Of a stretch of DNA of 6,117 nucleotides, positions 5,837 to 6,117 are shown piece by piece. Numbering within the stretch: the stretch's first letter is position 1; every line of letters begins with the position of its first letter. The stretch lies in the NCBI GenBank assembly GCA_937934465.1, contig CALGZO010000108.1:1-6117 (forward strand), written 5' to 3'. A program made the translations under genes and the position numbers. This DNA is from an uncultured Fimbriimonadales bacterium. GTDB lineage: Bacteria > Armatimonadota > Fimbriimonadia > Fimbriimonadales > GBS-DC. Below the pieces are notes generated by a model. That model was given only the letters and a program-made list of their open reading frames with translations, ran no database searches and was not told where the DNA came from.

Positions 5837-6117
5837 ATGCACGGAGCGGAGCGCACGCACGATACGCCCCTACCGCCACAGGCGGCGCGTGCCGAGAGCC
5901 GCGCAGGCTGGGATGCCTTCACGCGCAGGCTACGCTCACACTTGCGGTTTACGCTGGGTCTGTTGCCCGATTTGCCCCGCGCTCCCCTGCGCGTCCGACG
6001 CGCGGAGTCCTATCGCGGCGACGGCTTCCGAATCGAGCGGCTCGCGTTGGAGACGATGCCCAACTTCTATCTCACGGGCAGCTTGTTCGTTCCTGAGACG
6101 CCTGCCGACAAGCGCGC
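5837..6117 (+). CDS. Alpha/beta-hydrolase-type esterase, N-terminal fragment cut by the window end
   Basis: An open frame starts at ATG 5837 and runs without a stop for 93 codons to the right edge. Residues 25-49 include 'WDAFTRRLRSHLRFTLGLLP' (25-44), and residues 63-87 read 'FRIERLALETMPNFYLTGS' then 'LFVPETP'. This matches the N-terminal part of acetyl-xylan-esterase/dienelactone-hydrolase-like alpha/beta hydrolases, where a helical lead and an 'LGL.P.....PL' segment precede 'E.......P.F...G.L..P'. The catalytic Ser, Asp and His would lie beyond the window, so activity cannot be judged. The frame is open back to 5705 but has no ATG, GTG or TTG before 5837, so this is the earliest usual start. 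No SD is present (CTCCCCC precedes the ATG). It lies 132 nt after the PEP-CTERM gene on the same strand. Family recognition is from memory of the pattern. Confidence 0.7.
   Translation, partial: MHGAERTHDTPLPPQAARAESRAGWDAFTRRLRSHLRFTLGLLPDLPRAPLRVRRAESYRGDGFRIERLALETMPNFYLTGSLFVPETPADKR

Noticed and set aside
5614..5922. Minus-strand open frame over the end of the PEP-CTERM gene and the start of the hydrolase gene
   Set aside because: It runs antisense through the PEP-CTERM tail and the hairpin, and its translation has no recognisable features.
1..6117. A CRISPR or gRAMP (type III-E) locus that would make the TPR-CHAT protein a Csx29
   Set aside because: No repeat-spacer array, no RAMP-like effector and no Cas1/Cas2 coding region is visible in any frame; the similarity is limited to the kinds of parts.

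Overview
This 6.1 kb window is G+C-rich bacterial DNA with four complete genes, a fifth cut by the right edge, and short intergenic gaps. An intact TPR-CHAT protein, an ECF sigma factor with a membrane zinc-finger anti-sigma factor, and a PEP-CTERM surface protein ending in an arginine run together fit an environmental Gram-negative-type lineage such as Armatimonadota (Fimbriimonadales-like). No rRNA or marker gene is present, so this placement is an inference.

Layout. On the minus strand, 1747-998 encodes an ECF-type sigma factor with a TTG start, a good Shine-Dalgarno (SD) site and an unusual C-terminal extension. It is followed 23 nt later by 974-63, a single-pass anti-sigma factor with an H-x3-C-x2-C zinc motif, a transmembrane helix and an extracytoplasmic beta-sandwich-like domain. 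Diverging from this operon across a 168-nt gap is 1916-4642 (+), a 908-residue protein with about eight TPR repeats and a C-terminal CHAT (caspase-like) domain whose His/Cys dyad is intact (H776, C820). A clean intrinsic terminator follows at 4654-4681. Next is 4760-5704 (+), a secreted PEP-CTERM protein with its own strong SD, then a long 16-bp hairpin. The 5' part of an alpha/beta-hydrolase-type gene begins at 5837 and runs off the right end.

How they may work together. The sigma and anti-sigma genes form a normal transmembrane signalling operon. Their divergent pairing with a TPR-CHAT protease-like gene resembles the logic of Craspase systems, where the TPR-CHAT protease Csx29 cleaves a protein (Csx30) that restrains an ECF sigma factor, but no CRISPR or RAMP component is present here. 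The working idea is a CRISPR-free CHAT/ECF module, with the adjacent PEP-CTERM gene as a possible output. The gene content and motifs are read directly from the sequence; the functional link is a hypothesis.

Expression signals split into two kinds. Three genes have clear SD sites (sigma, anti-sigma, PEP-CTERM). Two genes (CHAT and the right-edge hydrolase) have no convincing SD but have A/T-rich hexamers just before the ATG, which could mean leaderless transcripts.
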